From contig WWBZ02000022.1 in the NCBI GenBank assembly GCA_011503125.2, forward strand, positions 1,922,001 through 1,986,000: 64,000 bases of DNA, written 5' to 3'. The stretch comes from Botryosphaeria dothidea. Lineage: Eukaryota; Ascomycota; Dothideomycetes; Botryosphaeriales; Botryosphaeriaceae. Made by a program: the position numbers and the translations under genes. This document shows, piece after piece, positions 23,601-33,881 of the stretch. Below the pieces are notes generated by a model, which saw only the letters and a list, made by a program, of their open reading frames with translations, did not search any database and was not told the DNA's origin. Numbering within the stretch: position 1 is the stretch's first letter; each line of letters opens with the position of its first letter.

Positions 23601-23882
23601 CTCGTAATCAACGCATAGCCGCGAAGCCGGGTTGTCCGTGAAACAAAGAAAGAAGCAAGCCACATACATACAGTTTCGAAGGGGACGGCCGTAACGCTGA
23701 CTAACGCCTTTATTAATGTCCCAAAATACTGTGCACTTCGATTCGTGGGCGGATTTAAGCAAGTACAGCGTTCATTTTAGTAGTTGCCGCTAAGAGCGTT
23801 CACGTCGCCATTAATGCCGAAGAAGTGGAACCTGTTTCCAAAAAACGCCGTTCGTCAGTAAACGTCCGTTGCTATCATAGAT
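17634..23882. other. Gene-poor stretch of about 6.2 kb
   Basis: No protein family, RNA gene or transposon domain was recognised over 6.2 kb, although neighbouring genes sit 0.3-2.5 kb apart. The longest open frame (23061-23762, minus, 233 codons) starts at TTG and has no coding look. Four CTTAG motifs lie within 19263-19301. A strong G-quadruplex motif is at 21971-22000. The last part probably contains the 3' UTR of the FarA-like gene. It could hold a long non-coding RNA, fast-evolving small genes or decayed repeats. Confidence 0.4.
21971..22000 (+). other. G-quadruplex-type motif
   Basis: Four runs of at least four guanines occur within 30 bases, separated by loops AGGA, CAC and AA. This meets the usual G4 consensus on the plus strand. 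It lies in the gene-poor stretch and no gene boundary is recognised near it. Confidence 0.6.
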
Positions 23883-26800
23883 TTATCCAAATCCCATAGA
23901 TTGCAGAGCAGCAGACGCAGCGGCCGGCGGGTGGAAGCCTTGAGAATATTGTTGCGAGGAAAGGAAGACATACCAATCCTCAACGTTAAGCGTTGTTGGT
24001 GCGATTGGCTGCCCCCGGCTGCTGTTGCTCCATGTCTCTTCATTCCCAGACTGCTGCTGCTGCTGATTCATCATATCCATGTGTGCCCACGCATTCGGGT
24101 CGCTCTGAGGACCACTGTGGGGCATAGGCATTGGCCCCGCCCCATTCGCGGTCAAAGGAGGCTGTCCTGGGACAACCGGGGGAGACTGCTGTTGCATGCC
24201 TGGGTTCTGGGCGTGCACAGACATCTGCCGCGAGAGCTGCGGATCTACCAGAGAATGCTGCTGTGTCGGCGAGATATTAGGGAATGAGAGATTCGTGTCT
24301 GCTGGGAAGAGTTGATCAGGCTGGAAATTTTGCCAGATGTCTTGCGACAAGCCTGGTGTTTCCCTGGTGACCAAGAACAAATCTGGAGGTGTGCCAGGGT
24401 ATGAGAAGGATGGATTGAACGGGCTGCCTGGCCGCGTCCCTGACCTCGATGGACCCATGAAAGCATCCTTGTTCTGACGCGTCATGTCCGGCGATTGGGC
24501 CGTCATCGTAGGGACCTGAGGAGGGTGAAGTTCTCGAGATGGCGTGACGGCTGGCGTTTGCGGCCTTGAACGCTCATAGGAAACCTGCGGCGCGGGCGGA
24601 CCGTTCGAGAAGTTGATGTCCATGTCGTCGAACTTGCGTTTCAACTCGCTCGGCCTGGGAATTGATGCTGGGTGCTCTTGAGGTTGAGGCTGAGCCATGT
24701 TGGGTGGTTTGTTCTTTTGGTGCCGTTTCCCTGCAGCTCTTTGAAGTCTCTCCTCGAGGACCTTGTTGCCGAGAATCGATTCGAATAGCGTATGAACCAT
24801 CTTTGCCACCAGCCAGACCCTCGACACATCCTTCAACGCATTCATGCAGACCGACAGTCTTTGCTCCGTGGCAGCAACGATGGATTTGTTTGACGAGCGC
24901 ATTTGGTAGACGTGCATAATCAATGCGGAAAACAAGCTGTAGACACTACGAGTTGTTAGATTAGCAAAATCATATCTTTTTTGGGTTGAACATACATGAA
25001 AGCAGGTGTATAACGCAGTTCGTCATGGCTCTGCAGACTCTCAATGATGGACGTGATCATGCCGGCTGCCTGATACGCGATGGTGCGTGAGGGGTAAGCC
25101 GCCTGCTCCATCGGGTCGGTTCTTGGCGATCCTGCAGGAGGCATGTGTGCACGATGCAGCAGACAGAGAGTGGTACTGATTTTTGTCAGTGTCGACTAGA
25201 AGGCAGTTACTGGTAAGGCTCACTAGTAGTTTGCGTGCAGCAGGGCAGACCAGAAGTGGTGTCGGGACTTCTCCCAATAGACCTCCTTCGGGCAGTGCTG
25301 CAGCCAATCAGCGAGCGCCATATCGCTGTGTGTAAGGTCGATCGCATTGGTCCGACGGAACTTGGACGCGACCGAGTACTGCTGCGAGAGAACCAAGCCC
25401 ATGATTTCGCAGAGCTTGACGTAGTTGATAAAGAACTGTACATGGACTGGGTCCGGGTTGTATTCCGCTGGACGGTCGGGCTCGTCCTCGATGAAGTCGT
25501 CCTCGGAGATCATCTCGACATCGGAATCCTCGGGGTTGATCGCCACTGGGCGTCCCAAAGCAACAGCTACCGAACGGTCACGCGAGAACAGCGTCCACCA
25601 GATACGCTTCCAGAGTCGCTTGTCCGATCGGCTGAGTTGTGATCCTTCGACGCTAGGGGGAGTTTAGCACTGCATTAGACTTCACGAAAACTTGCACAAT
25701 TACCTTCTGTGCATACCCGAGCCCTGGGCCACCACGATGGCAACTCGGCTCCAGTAGAAGACATTTTTGGTCACATCTGAGAGAGGTTAGCGTAATCTTA
25801 GTATGATTGAAGGGTGAAACAACCACCTTCTGGACCCTCCCAGTACCAGCCCATCAAAATAAGTGCTTGCACCATGGTGACTCGGTCATCTTCGTAATTT
25901 GCATCAAAGAGGGCCTTAGCACGTTTGTAGAAGGTCATGGCGGCTGGGGTTGTAGATCCGCTGGAGTCCATGAGCTGGGGATTTGTACACACGCGCGAAC
26001 CGGCGAGCAAGATAGCCTGTAGGAGCAGCAGAGAGGGAGGGTTTTTGGGATCCCGATATTGCCTCATGAACCGACTGCGATTGATGACAGGAACGACGGG
26101 CGCGACCCATTTGAAAAAGGCGTCGACAAGCTCATCACACAAAGCTCGTGGGGGTAGCAAGAACGCTCCTCGTGTGTGTAGTATGTTGATCTCCATATCG
26201 TCGAGCTCGTTGACTCGGGCCTTCGCACCACGCACATTCTCTGGGAGCGGATAATGGACAACATCGGTGGTTCCGTATCGATCGTGGACGAGCAGGGAAA
26301 GATTTGACGACTCCCCCAGGTAGGCAACACGTCCAGCCTCTTTGATGGGAGCGCGAGCGAACTTTGGTTTCATGAACTGCACATAGGAATGGTTGTGAGT
26401 GGCTTGCTGGGCAGCGTAGGTAGGCGGAAGGCTCGTGGAAGGAATGCCGTCGGGAGAGTTAACTACCGTGGTTTTGTCGTCTCGACTCAGATTCAGCCCC
26501 GTTGGGTTCTCCCTGGTGGTGGAGGCAGCGGGCGAGTCGGCCGTGGTCGCGGTGGACTCGCGGCGCAGCGCGCTCTCCTGCGGGACAATGGTGGTTTGTT
26601 CACTGCTCGTACGCGGTCAGCCTGCCTCTTGTCGTCGCGCAGTTGCAGAGCCACACACCCGTCCGAGTCTTTCTTGTTGGACGTCTTTTTCCGCTTGGGC
26701 GAGGGGATCCTGCACTCGATGCCGAAGGCGGTGCAGTTTGTGCAGGGCACGCCCAGGCTGGCGGCGTCGCAGCGGACCTGCAGCGCACTCGTGAGCTTCC

Positions 26801-27162
26801 ATTGCGCAGTATCGCGGTCGGGGACGGGCGGCTACGAACCTTTCGAGCATGGCAGGTCTGTTGTGCGCGCGAAGCTGTCAGCCAAACGAACGACCTCGGT
26901 ACCGAGGCAAACGCGGTGTGGGCGTTGCGCGAACGGCGGACCAGCCATCGGGGAGACATACCTCACAGGCCCGGGAAGCGCGCTGCCTATTTTGCACCAC
27001 GCGGTCAGGAACAGTTCGCATGCAGTCGCGCGCGCGTCTAACTCACCGGCGGAAGCTTGGGTGCGACGAGGACTGCTGTGTGGACGACTGGGAGGCTGCG
27101 GACTGGGCGCCGTTGGACGGGGCGGGCGCGGCCATGGCCATGAAGCTGCCCTCCTGGGCCAT
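23883..27162 (-). CDS. farA: FarA/CTF1-type Zn2Cys6 transcription activator
   Basis: Zn2Cys6 regulator with the fungal TF (MHR) domain, resembling FarA/FarB of Aspergillus and cutinase factor CTF1, which activate fatty-acid, cutin and lipid-ester use. Nine exons: 27162-27047, 26986-26962, 26857-26840, 26777-26659, 26572-25827, 25776-25704, 25652-25224, 25175-24996, 24945-23883; 922 residues. The zinc cluster is spread over exons 2-4: RACE, then TCHARK on an 18-nt exon, then VRCDAASLGVPCTNC...IEC, with normal CX2CX6C spacing. Basic KRKK follows. The central domain has the FarA-like GESSNLSLLVHD, PLPENVRGAKARVNEL and GWYWEGPED. WWTLFSRDRSVAVALGRPV and a long TF domain to LEERLQRAAGKRHQK come next. 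The C-terminal 280 residues are Q/P/S-rich, as in activation regions. The exon 4/5 junction (26658/26573) is the least certain. Confidence 0.88.
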
Positions 27163-28183
27163 GGTGTTGCGGCGAGGGAGACGGCACTCGGGACTGTTTG
27201 GTGGTGAGAAGCGAGGGTTGCCCAGGTGTAGCGGAGCTCGGGGAGCGTTGGCGGTGATGGGGGGGCTGTTTTGAGCGGGCGGTACCCTAAAGACGCCAGA
27301 GATCGTGTCAGATCCTTGCAGCCGATCACACCTGAAGCTGCTAGGCCCTGCAAAGGGAATGTGGAGAAGTCGCGCTGCTGGCCGGAAGCTTGCGCGCAGC
27401 GAGCACGCTTGGCTGTCCCCTACAGCTGCCCTGGCCGCCTTGAATCCGCCAGCGCGTGGCCGGACGCCGGCAGGCATCCGACGCGGGCGCCGGGACGGGG
27501 CCTGGGATGTGAGGCCTGGCGGGCGCTGGCTGGCGGTGCTGGTGCCGGCGGCCAGGCGCTCGCTGTTCGCTCAGCACGCTCTCGCGCTCGGCGCAAAAAG
27601 GAATCCACACGACGCTTGCCTCTCCAGACGCGTGAAACTGATGCCAGACCAGCGCCTCGGCGCGCATCCTCATCGTCGTCGGAATCTGTGGAGCCCGCAG
27701 CGGCCCGCAAACGCTTCGCACTGCGCCTCGATTGATTTGTGCCCTCCCCCCACAGCCGTCCCGTTTGTCTCCGCGCACTGCTTCCCTCAAAAGGGTGTGG
27801 CGCCGTGACCTGTCCTCGCAGCTGCGGGGCCTGCTGATTCGCCCGCAGCCCTGCCTGACACCCTGAATGCTGGAGGATTTTAAATTTCAGCGCCAGCAGA
27901 GCACTGCCGCCGCTGGGCCCACCCGTTTTCTCTTGCGGCGCCCCCTGCATGTAATCACTGCTACTGCTTTCCAGAACCCGTCGTGGCGCTGAAGTGTGTG
28001 AGGTAGAGTGTGATTGCATCTAGCCTTCTAGAAACCCGCGACAAGGAACGCCCTGCCGTCTTCATCTATTGCCTGCTGTCTGTGCCACGGTAGATCTGCC
28101 ACTCGCATCGGGCGATGCCTTTTTCTGATACGGCCGTACTTTGGTGGTGACGCATCCACCACGCGAGCACATGCAAAACACCA
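27163..28183. other. Upstream region of the FarA-like gene
   Basis: About 1 kb of GC-rich sequence lies between the regulator start and the 3' end of the Nudix gene. Open frames on both strands (up to about 200 codons) have no recognisable features. Length and position fit the promoter and leader of a regulatory gene. Confidence 0.4.
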
Positions 28184-28807
28184 TCACCAAGCTCTCTCCC
28201 GCCTCAATCTGAAGCCCTCCAGCATCATCTCCCGCTGGTCCGTCGTCATGAACTCCAGTCTAAAGCCATTGATCTCGCCGCCTTTGATCTCGTCCTCCGA
28301 GACCCACAAGTAATTCTGGTGCTCGATGGGATCAAGCCTGATGGGAATTGCCTCGGCCGCTCCCCCCTCCTTCTTGGCCCCGAGCCCTCCGTCCATTTCA
28401 GCCACCGCGACCTCGAACGCCAGCTTCAGCCAGCTGGCCTGGCGCTCACCCGATCCCGTCCGAAATTCCACTCCCTTGCCGACCTCGTGGTTGATGGCGA
28501 TGACGTGAAGTCCCGTTTCCTCCTGCAGCTCTCTGCCCACTGCATGCAAGATTGTCTCATCCTCCGGGTCCACCGAGCCGCCCGGCACTTCCCAGAGATT
28601 TGGAAACGCTCGCTCAGTCGCGCTGCGCTGCACGAGCAGCAGCCGATCGGCATTGAAGACTAACGCCCCGACAGCGAGCACCTGCCATTGCGGATGACGT
28701 TGTAGGTAGGCCTTGCTACTGACCGAGAAACCGGCGAGATTGTCTGGAACAGAAAACGGTTTCTCCGAAGGGGCCACTCCCGGAACTGGTGCTGCGTCTG
28801 ATGACAT
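28184..28807 (-). CDS. Nudix hydrolase
   Basis: Intron-free 207-residue Nudix protein that should hydrolyse a nucleoside diphosphate linked to another moiety, or another pyrophosphate. After a polar leader of about 40 residues the fold starts at WQVLAVGALVFNADRLLLVQR. The Nudix box is GGSVDPEDETILHAVGRELQEETGL, from about residue 75. It keeps RELQEETG with the metal-binding glutamates but has one residue more than the classical GX5EX7REUXEEXGU spacing; I recall the same spacing in other fungal members. The domain ends with LWVSEDEI and a helical tail. The ATG at 28807 is the first in frame. The substrate is unknown. Confidence 0.9.
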   Translation of the reverse strand: MSSDAAPVPGVAPSEKPFSVPDNLAGFSVSSKAYLQRHPQWQVLAVGALVFNADRLLLVQRSATERAFPNLWEVPGGSVDPEDETILHAVGRELQEETGLHVIAINHEVGKGVEFRTGSGERQASWLKLAFEVAVAEMDGGLGAKKEGGAAEAIPIRLDPIEHQNYLWVSEDEIKGGEINGFRLEFMTTDQREMMLEGFRLRRERAW

Positions 28808-29766
28808 CCTGACTGGTAAGGTCCACTGTTGGTGCTGCTGATGATGTAGGAGAAAGATTTCAGACGCAGGGCGGACAAGAGAGTTGCTTAAACGTGAAGA
28901 AAAGGAACGAGCAGATTCTTGATTGTGTTTGGCCTACCTGCCTGCCAAATTTGGAGTTGTTTTCAACTGATTGCTGCCTGTTTGGCGGTCCCCAAGGCAG
29001 CCCTCCAAGGCGGACGTCCTCTTCAGCCTCACGCAGCTAATGCCGGTCAACCTGGCCAGTCGAGTCACAAAACTCGTGAGACAGAGTTCTTCCAACGTGG
29101 GAATAGCTCTGCATGAGCTAAGGGCAAGTGTGCTAGCTGCAGCAGGGCTGAAATAATTGCGAGCTGCGCACAAGAGCCGTGTCAACGGTAAGTGACAGGA
29201 TGCAGATGCCCGCTCTTACCAAACTCGATAAGGCTGTTACAGGTACTAAGCCACAGTGGTTTGGTGGTGAAGAGGACTTGCTAGCATGGCGAACAAATGA
29301 ATCCGGCATGGCGGCCCGGTGTAGACGCTGCGCTGTGGAAATTTGAGAGCCCGAGTCCGTGTCGCTTAGTCACCCGTTCAGTCTCGCTTGGTGGGCTTGG
29401 ATCCCCCGCATTCCCCGGCCGCGAACTTTCGCTCGGCGTTTGGGTGGACGTCATTTCAGCCTATTTCCAGATTTCGAGCGACACACACGCCCACCTTCTC
29501 ACTGAGCGCTTCGAAACACCGCATCCATACAGGAGCTCTCATCGTGTCCGAAGTCGGCTCTGAGAAGAGTATTCCGGCCAAGAAAGCCCCATCGCCTCGA
29601 CTCGGGGCGCCATCTGCCTTCCACCGCGCCGGATAGCCCCAAAACGGCAATCCGGGCACGTATCCTCTTGAAGCGGGGTTGTTTGTGTCGCTGCTCCTGG
29701 GGAACCATTCCGACTCAATCACCGCGCACCTTCAACCGGAATACATAAGCGTCCTCAGCCGCCACC
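28808..29766. other. Divergent promoter region, Nudix / 100-codon ORF
   Basis: About 960 bp between divergent starts. No ORF above 90 codons and no repeat was noticed. The final bases, GCCGCCACC before the ATG at 29767, are a strong start context. Confidence 0.4.
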
Positions 29767-30069
29767 ATGGGGAAGAAGCACGTCAAACTCTCCGCAGGCC
29801 TCAATATCGACTCGTCCAGCTACTACCAGCGCACTGTCAACAACAACACGGGCGAGACCAAGACCATCAACCAGGATCAGCCTGTAGCTGGTACAGCGAG
29901 GGTGACCATCACCAACAAGCCCCTCAGGCTCGACCACAGCTGCTCTTCCGGTCCCAACCAGACGGAACACCACTCGAGCTGGACTCCTAACAGCGAGAAG
30001 GAGTCACGCACGTCTTCAAACGAAGCCAAGAAAGGTGCCGCATACGATCAATCCGCATTGTTCGAATAG
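29767..30069 (+). CDS. Hypothetical 100-residue protein upstream of RpiB gene
   Basis: Complete ORF from an ATG in an ideal context (GCCGCCACCATGG) to a TAG, ending 34 bp before the start of the RpiB gene on the same strand. The protein is polar, rich in N, T, S and K, with no signal peptide, membrane segment or motif that I recognise. The first third ([15 protein letters not shown]) is basic and beta-prone. Composition and start context suggest real translation rather than a shadow. With so little space it could be a long upstream ORF on the isomerase transcript, a separate overlapping transcript, or part of an alternatively spliced N-terminus. Function unknown. Confidence 0.55.
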   Translation: MGKKHVKLSAGLNIDSSSYYQRTVNNNTGETKTINQDQPVAGTARVTITNKPLRLDHSCSSGPNQTEHHSSWTPNSEKESRTSSNEAKKGAAYDQSALFE

Positions 30070-30103
30070 TTACCCGGCGACGTCATCGCTTCGATTGACC
30101 AAC

Positions 30104-30589
30104 ATGTCAGACCTCAAGCCGTTGCGCATCGCTATAGGGAGCGATGATGCTGGTGTCAACTACAAAAACACTATCAAGGCCGACTTCGAAAAAGACCCGC
30201 GCGTAGCCGAAGTCACTGATGTAGGCGTTGACGCAAACCACGACAAGACCGCCTACCCTCACATTGCCGTTGACGCAGCCAAGATGGTCAGTGAAGGCAA
30301 AGTCGACCGCGCTCTTCTGATTTGTGGCACTGGCCTTGGTGTGGCTATCAGTGCGAACAAAGTTCCCGGCGTCAGGGCTGTTACGGCACACGACAGTTTC
30401 AGCGTGGAAAGGGCGATATTGAGCAACGATGCTCAGGTTCTGTGTATGGGCGAAAGGGTAGTGGGCTTGGAGTTGGCGCGGCGTTTGGCTAAGGAGTGGC
30501 TTGGCTATCGGTTTGATCCCACAAGTGCCAGCGCTCAGAAGGTTCAGGCCATCCATGAGCACGAGAAGAAAAACTTCGACCTGAATTAA
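30104..30589 (+). CDS. RpiB/LacAB-family sugar-phosphate isomerase
   Basis: Intron-free 161-residue protein of the RpiB/LacA/LacB family, which interconverts aldose and ketose phosphates such as ribose 5-phosphate and ribulose 5-phosphate. Fungal members may instead act on tetrose phosphates such as erythrulose 4-phosphate. Landmarks are IAIGSDDAG at the N-terminus, [15 protein letters not shown], the catalytic-cysteine loop [14 protein letters not shown] with Cys74, and [32 protein letters not shown]. The ATG at 30104 fits the family start; 23 open codons before it, from 30035, are considered leader. The 100-codon ORF just upstream may influence its translation. Confidence 0.9.
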   Translation: MSDLKPLRIAIGSDDAGVNYKNTIKADFEKDPRVAEVTDVGVDANHDKTAYPHIAVDAAKMVSEGKVDRALLICGTGLGVAISANKVPGVRAVTAHDSFSVERAILSNDAQVLCMGERVVGLELARRLAKEWLGYRFDPTSASAQKVQAIHEHEKKNFDLN

Positions 30590-33101
30590 TCGAAAAGCTA
30601 ACGAACATTGTTCCGTGCTGGAATTTTGTATCGCTTTTGCAATTTATGGAGGTCACTCAGGCGAATGAATCTTTTGTTTCTCTATTTCCCTTCAAAATGA
30701 TCGTCCAATGACTGTCGCGAAAAGTGTCTGACCCCAGGAAAGTGGAGCATGCCTTCCATGCCAATCATCTTCATCCACATCTTAACAGGACCAGCTGATT
30801 ACTCTGTATAGGTGATTTCCATTCGGTCAGATTATTCTTATACAACATCTCATGATAGTTGCCAAGCTGAGAGAAGCACCGCCACTCCCGGTTAGCATGC
30901 GAAACCCTAAAGCGGCTCGCATCAACGATGAACCCCGTCGGCATCAATCAATCTTCCAACGGCGTAATTTCCGTTTCCATATCAAAGTCACCAGGGAAGC
31001 GACGGAAAGAGCCGCCTAATCTGCAAAAGCACTCACCAGTTTCAAACAAAAGCGTCCCTTTGCCTCGGGACGGGAAGCTTCGGGTGGGGCTTGTAGGCTC
31101 CAGAGCCTTGATACCGATATGCTACCCTATGGGGCAACACGGTAATTTCCTACATCTGCCATCCAAGCATCTTCAATTCCTAGACGTGCGGATACTCGCT
31201 CTCATCCTGTTCCGCGGTTATTTCCGTCAAGTAGCCAGCGCTTGTTCCATTAACCCCGTACGGTCCGGCAATGGACATTGGCCGGCCAAATGCCGAACGA
31301 CAAGCTCTGCGCCTCCATCAGATCATGATCAAAGTCAAATGTAAGAACAGGGGATTTCGTACAAGGTAAATGTCTGCCATGCATGCAATGCCAAGCAGGA
31401 ACAAGTTGGCCAGTGTTGCTCATCTCTCGTCGCCGCAGCAAGTGAAAGCATGGTCATTGGCGCCTCCCTTGGCGTTGCAACTGACGTTCCGAAAATCTTT
31501 GGAGTCTAGTTGCTGCCCAAGGAAGGATGACGTATGTGCATGTCGATGCAGCCGCCCCGGAGTTTAGGATGTATCTATTCCCGATGGCGATGCTGAAGCT
31601 CTTTGCAGATTGCCGACCTTTTCTCTCGGGACCACATGAGTAACGCGATCTCTGTCGGCCCCTTACCTTCACTTTGCCTTGGCATCTTCTACGGCATATG
31701 CCATATTTTTCGGCTCTTACGCTTCGCCTGTTGCCCCTATGCTCGTCAATACGGCTACAAGGCAGAGAAGCCGGAGGTCCCGCAATGTCTACCCGTATTA
31801 TAACCAATTTGCACTCGTCTCGCAGAGGCGGCTGGAATCGACTAAGTACACAGTTGCACGAATATCGTTCATTCAATGCTACTTTCTCGTTGTGTGCATC
31901 TCCGAGAGCAGGAACGGCCCTCAATGGCGATGTTCCAGCAGTTCGCACATGCACGGACAACTTTCCAGAAAAGGAACTTGTTGCTCGCAGCCTGGCGCGC
32001 CTTGTTTCCCCGCATTTTGTTTTCCATCTCGGAGGACTAAACCCACACTGGTCCAGACAACGCAAATCCAACGTGCCAACATGCACGTCGAAAGTATCAT
32101 TTCTCCAGCCACCGCTTTAACCGTCGCAGGGACAAGCACGAGAAACGCCTGATTCCACCACAAGACGCACTCGCCAATAGAGTACGGACTGGACAGTCAG
32201 ACTAACAGACTGGCACCAATCCGCTTGCACGATATACGCCAGCGACATTCCTTTTTCCCCTTAACGAACTGTCCACAGGCTTACCGCGCCAAAGCTGCGG
32301 CCCTGCAGTGCTAATAACGCCTTTGATAGCTCCCTGCCCCCGCCACGCCGCCGTCATCCACTAGACTGGCTCGTCTCGAGATTCCCATCCGAAGCGTTCC
32401 CCATGTAGGTCCCGCATGCCGATCTTCCATCGCACCACATTCGCACCTAACGCGTTCCCGTTCCTGGTTTGACACACAAACACCTACGGCCGTTGGATTT
32501 TTAGTGTGCGTTGGTGATACGAGAGCGAAAACAAATCACTCCACCTTTCTCCCCACAATGCGGGCCCGTCCGGCCGGGGTATGCACCCATCGCGAAATCC
32601 CGGGTTGAATAGCATTGGGGGCTGCAGGATTGGCGCAAAATATGGGATCAGGCGCCAGTTGTGGTGCGGAGAGGCAGGTACATCGTGTCCTGGTCCGCGG
32701 GACAAGTCCGAGATGGTGAGAACATGTGAAAGTATCGACATCTGTTCCTGAGAGCGGTATCATGTTTGTCCGCACGTCTTGTTCATGATTCTGAGGCCTA
32801 GTAATCTCATGTGCTCACAAATCACCTGAAGTTGTGTATCACTTGTTTAGTTTTTCCAGAACTATACAATGATGATTTCTATGGTGTTCGCATGCTCTAG
32901 GCCAAAGTCCGGTAAGTATACACTCAACCGCATACCAAAATAAGCATATTGCTCTAAGCTTCAATGAACCAACACACCAACATCTCTGGCTGGGGAAAAA
33001 ACAAGTCCAAGATGCAAGAGCCAGGAAGCGCAGTGAGGCGAAAACCAAGCCCGCTGCCGCAAAAGAATTCAAAACTCCGCACCACCATCTCAAACCCACT
33101 C
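30590..33101. other. Intergenic, about 2.5 kb, nothing recognised
   Basis: Both flanking genes end toward this stretch, so no promoter is needed here, yet it is 2.5 kb long. Frames reach about 210 codons (31454-32086, minus) but start at non-ATG codons or lack motifs. No repeat, tRNA or transposon motif was seen. Confidence 0.4.
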
Positions 33102-33881
33102 TCATGAATCCAGCACCTGGAAATGCGCATCGCTCGGATTCTTTCCATTAATCTCCAACACGTCCTGCGGACACGCGCTCATCACCACCACGACATCCCT
33201 ATCGGCTCTCAGCACCACATAATCCCCCGCCTTCGTCACGGGCGCGTCGAAACTCAACCCCTTCACATACCCCTCTCCCGCCACTGGAATATTCATAAAC
33301 AGGTTGAACGGATCTGGCACCCGCCCGCCCAGCCGCGCCTGCAGCTGCCTCAACCCATCCTTCTGCTCCGCCGTCAGCAGCGCGCCGCTCTCCCCGCCGA
33401 GCAGCGCGTCCAGCGCGTCCCAGCAGTTGTCCGTGCAGCTCTCGTGGTACCCATCGACGCCCAGCTCCGCATACCGCCACCGGTCGCACGCCGCGATCAG
33501 CGTGTCGTGCACGCCGGGCGTCGAGTCGTGCACGAGCGCCAGCATCGGCGCGCGCTTCTGGCTGCGCAGCACGTCGCCGACGCGCGGGTGCGTCTGGCAC
33601 AGCGACGCGCGCGTGTGGCTCATCGACATGTACTCCGGCACCGACGCCGCGATGTTGGCCGGCGACGAGTAGCTGGAGAGGGAGCTGGCCGTCGCGGCGG
33701 GGAAGATGGGCGCGTCCGGGTTGGTGTCCGGCGCGACCGAGGCCGGCGTGGGCAGCGCGAAGGCCCACGTGTCGACGACTTGCGTGCCGGAGGTGTTGAT
33801 GATTTTGATGGATTGCGAGGCGCGCACGAGGGTCGCGGCGCCGCGGCGCGCGGGGATGACTTGGGTGGGGGGTTCGATCAT
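33102..33881 (-). CDS. DUF1989 (urea carboxylase-associated type) protein
   Basis: Intron-free 259-residue protein of the DUF1989 family; bacterial members lie next to urea carboxylase genes and are called urea-carboxylase-associated proteins. The N-terminus IPARRGAATLVRASQSIKIINTSGTQVVDTWAF is typical, followed by MSMSHTRA and the DRWRYAELG...HESCTDN block, where H, C and D could bind a metal. A PDPFNLFMNIPV strand and the closing SACPQDVLEINGKNP complete the domain. The catalytic role is unproven. No urea or guanidine gene sits nearby, so the usual bacterial context is absent. The coding sequence is very GC-rich and produces long antisense frames. Confidence 0.88.
   Translation of the reverse strand: MIEPPTQVIPARRGAATLVRASQSIKIINTSGTQVVDTWAFALPTPASVAPDTNPDAPIFPAATASSLSSYSSPANIAASVPEYMSMSHTRASLCQTHPRVGDVLRSQKRAPMLALVHDSTPGVHDTLIAACDRWRYAELGVDGYHESCTDNCWDALDALLGGESGALLTAEQKDGLRQLQARLGGRVPDPFNLFMNIPVAGEGYVKGLSFDAPVTKAGDYVVLRADRDVVVVMSACPQDVLEINGKNPSDAHFQVLDS

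Noticed and set aside
23061..23762. 233-codon minus-strand frame in the gene-poor stretch
   Set aside because: Starts at TTG, has high cysteine/tryptophan content and no conserved motif or splice context; kept only as the longest open frame there.
31454..32086. 210-codon minus-strand frame between RpiB and DUF1989 genes
   Set aside because: No motif and low-complexity basic composition; overlapping frames of similar quality exist on the other strand.
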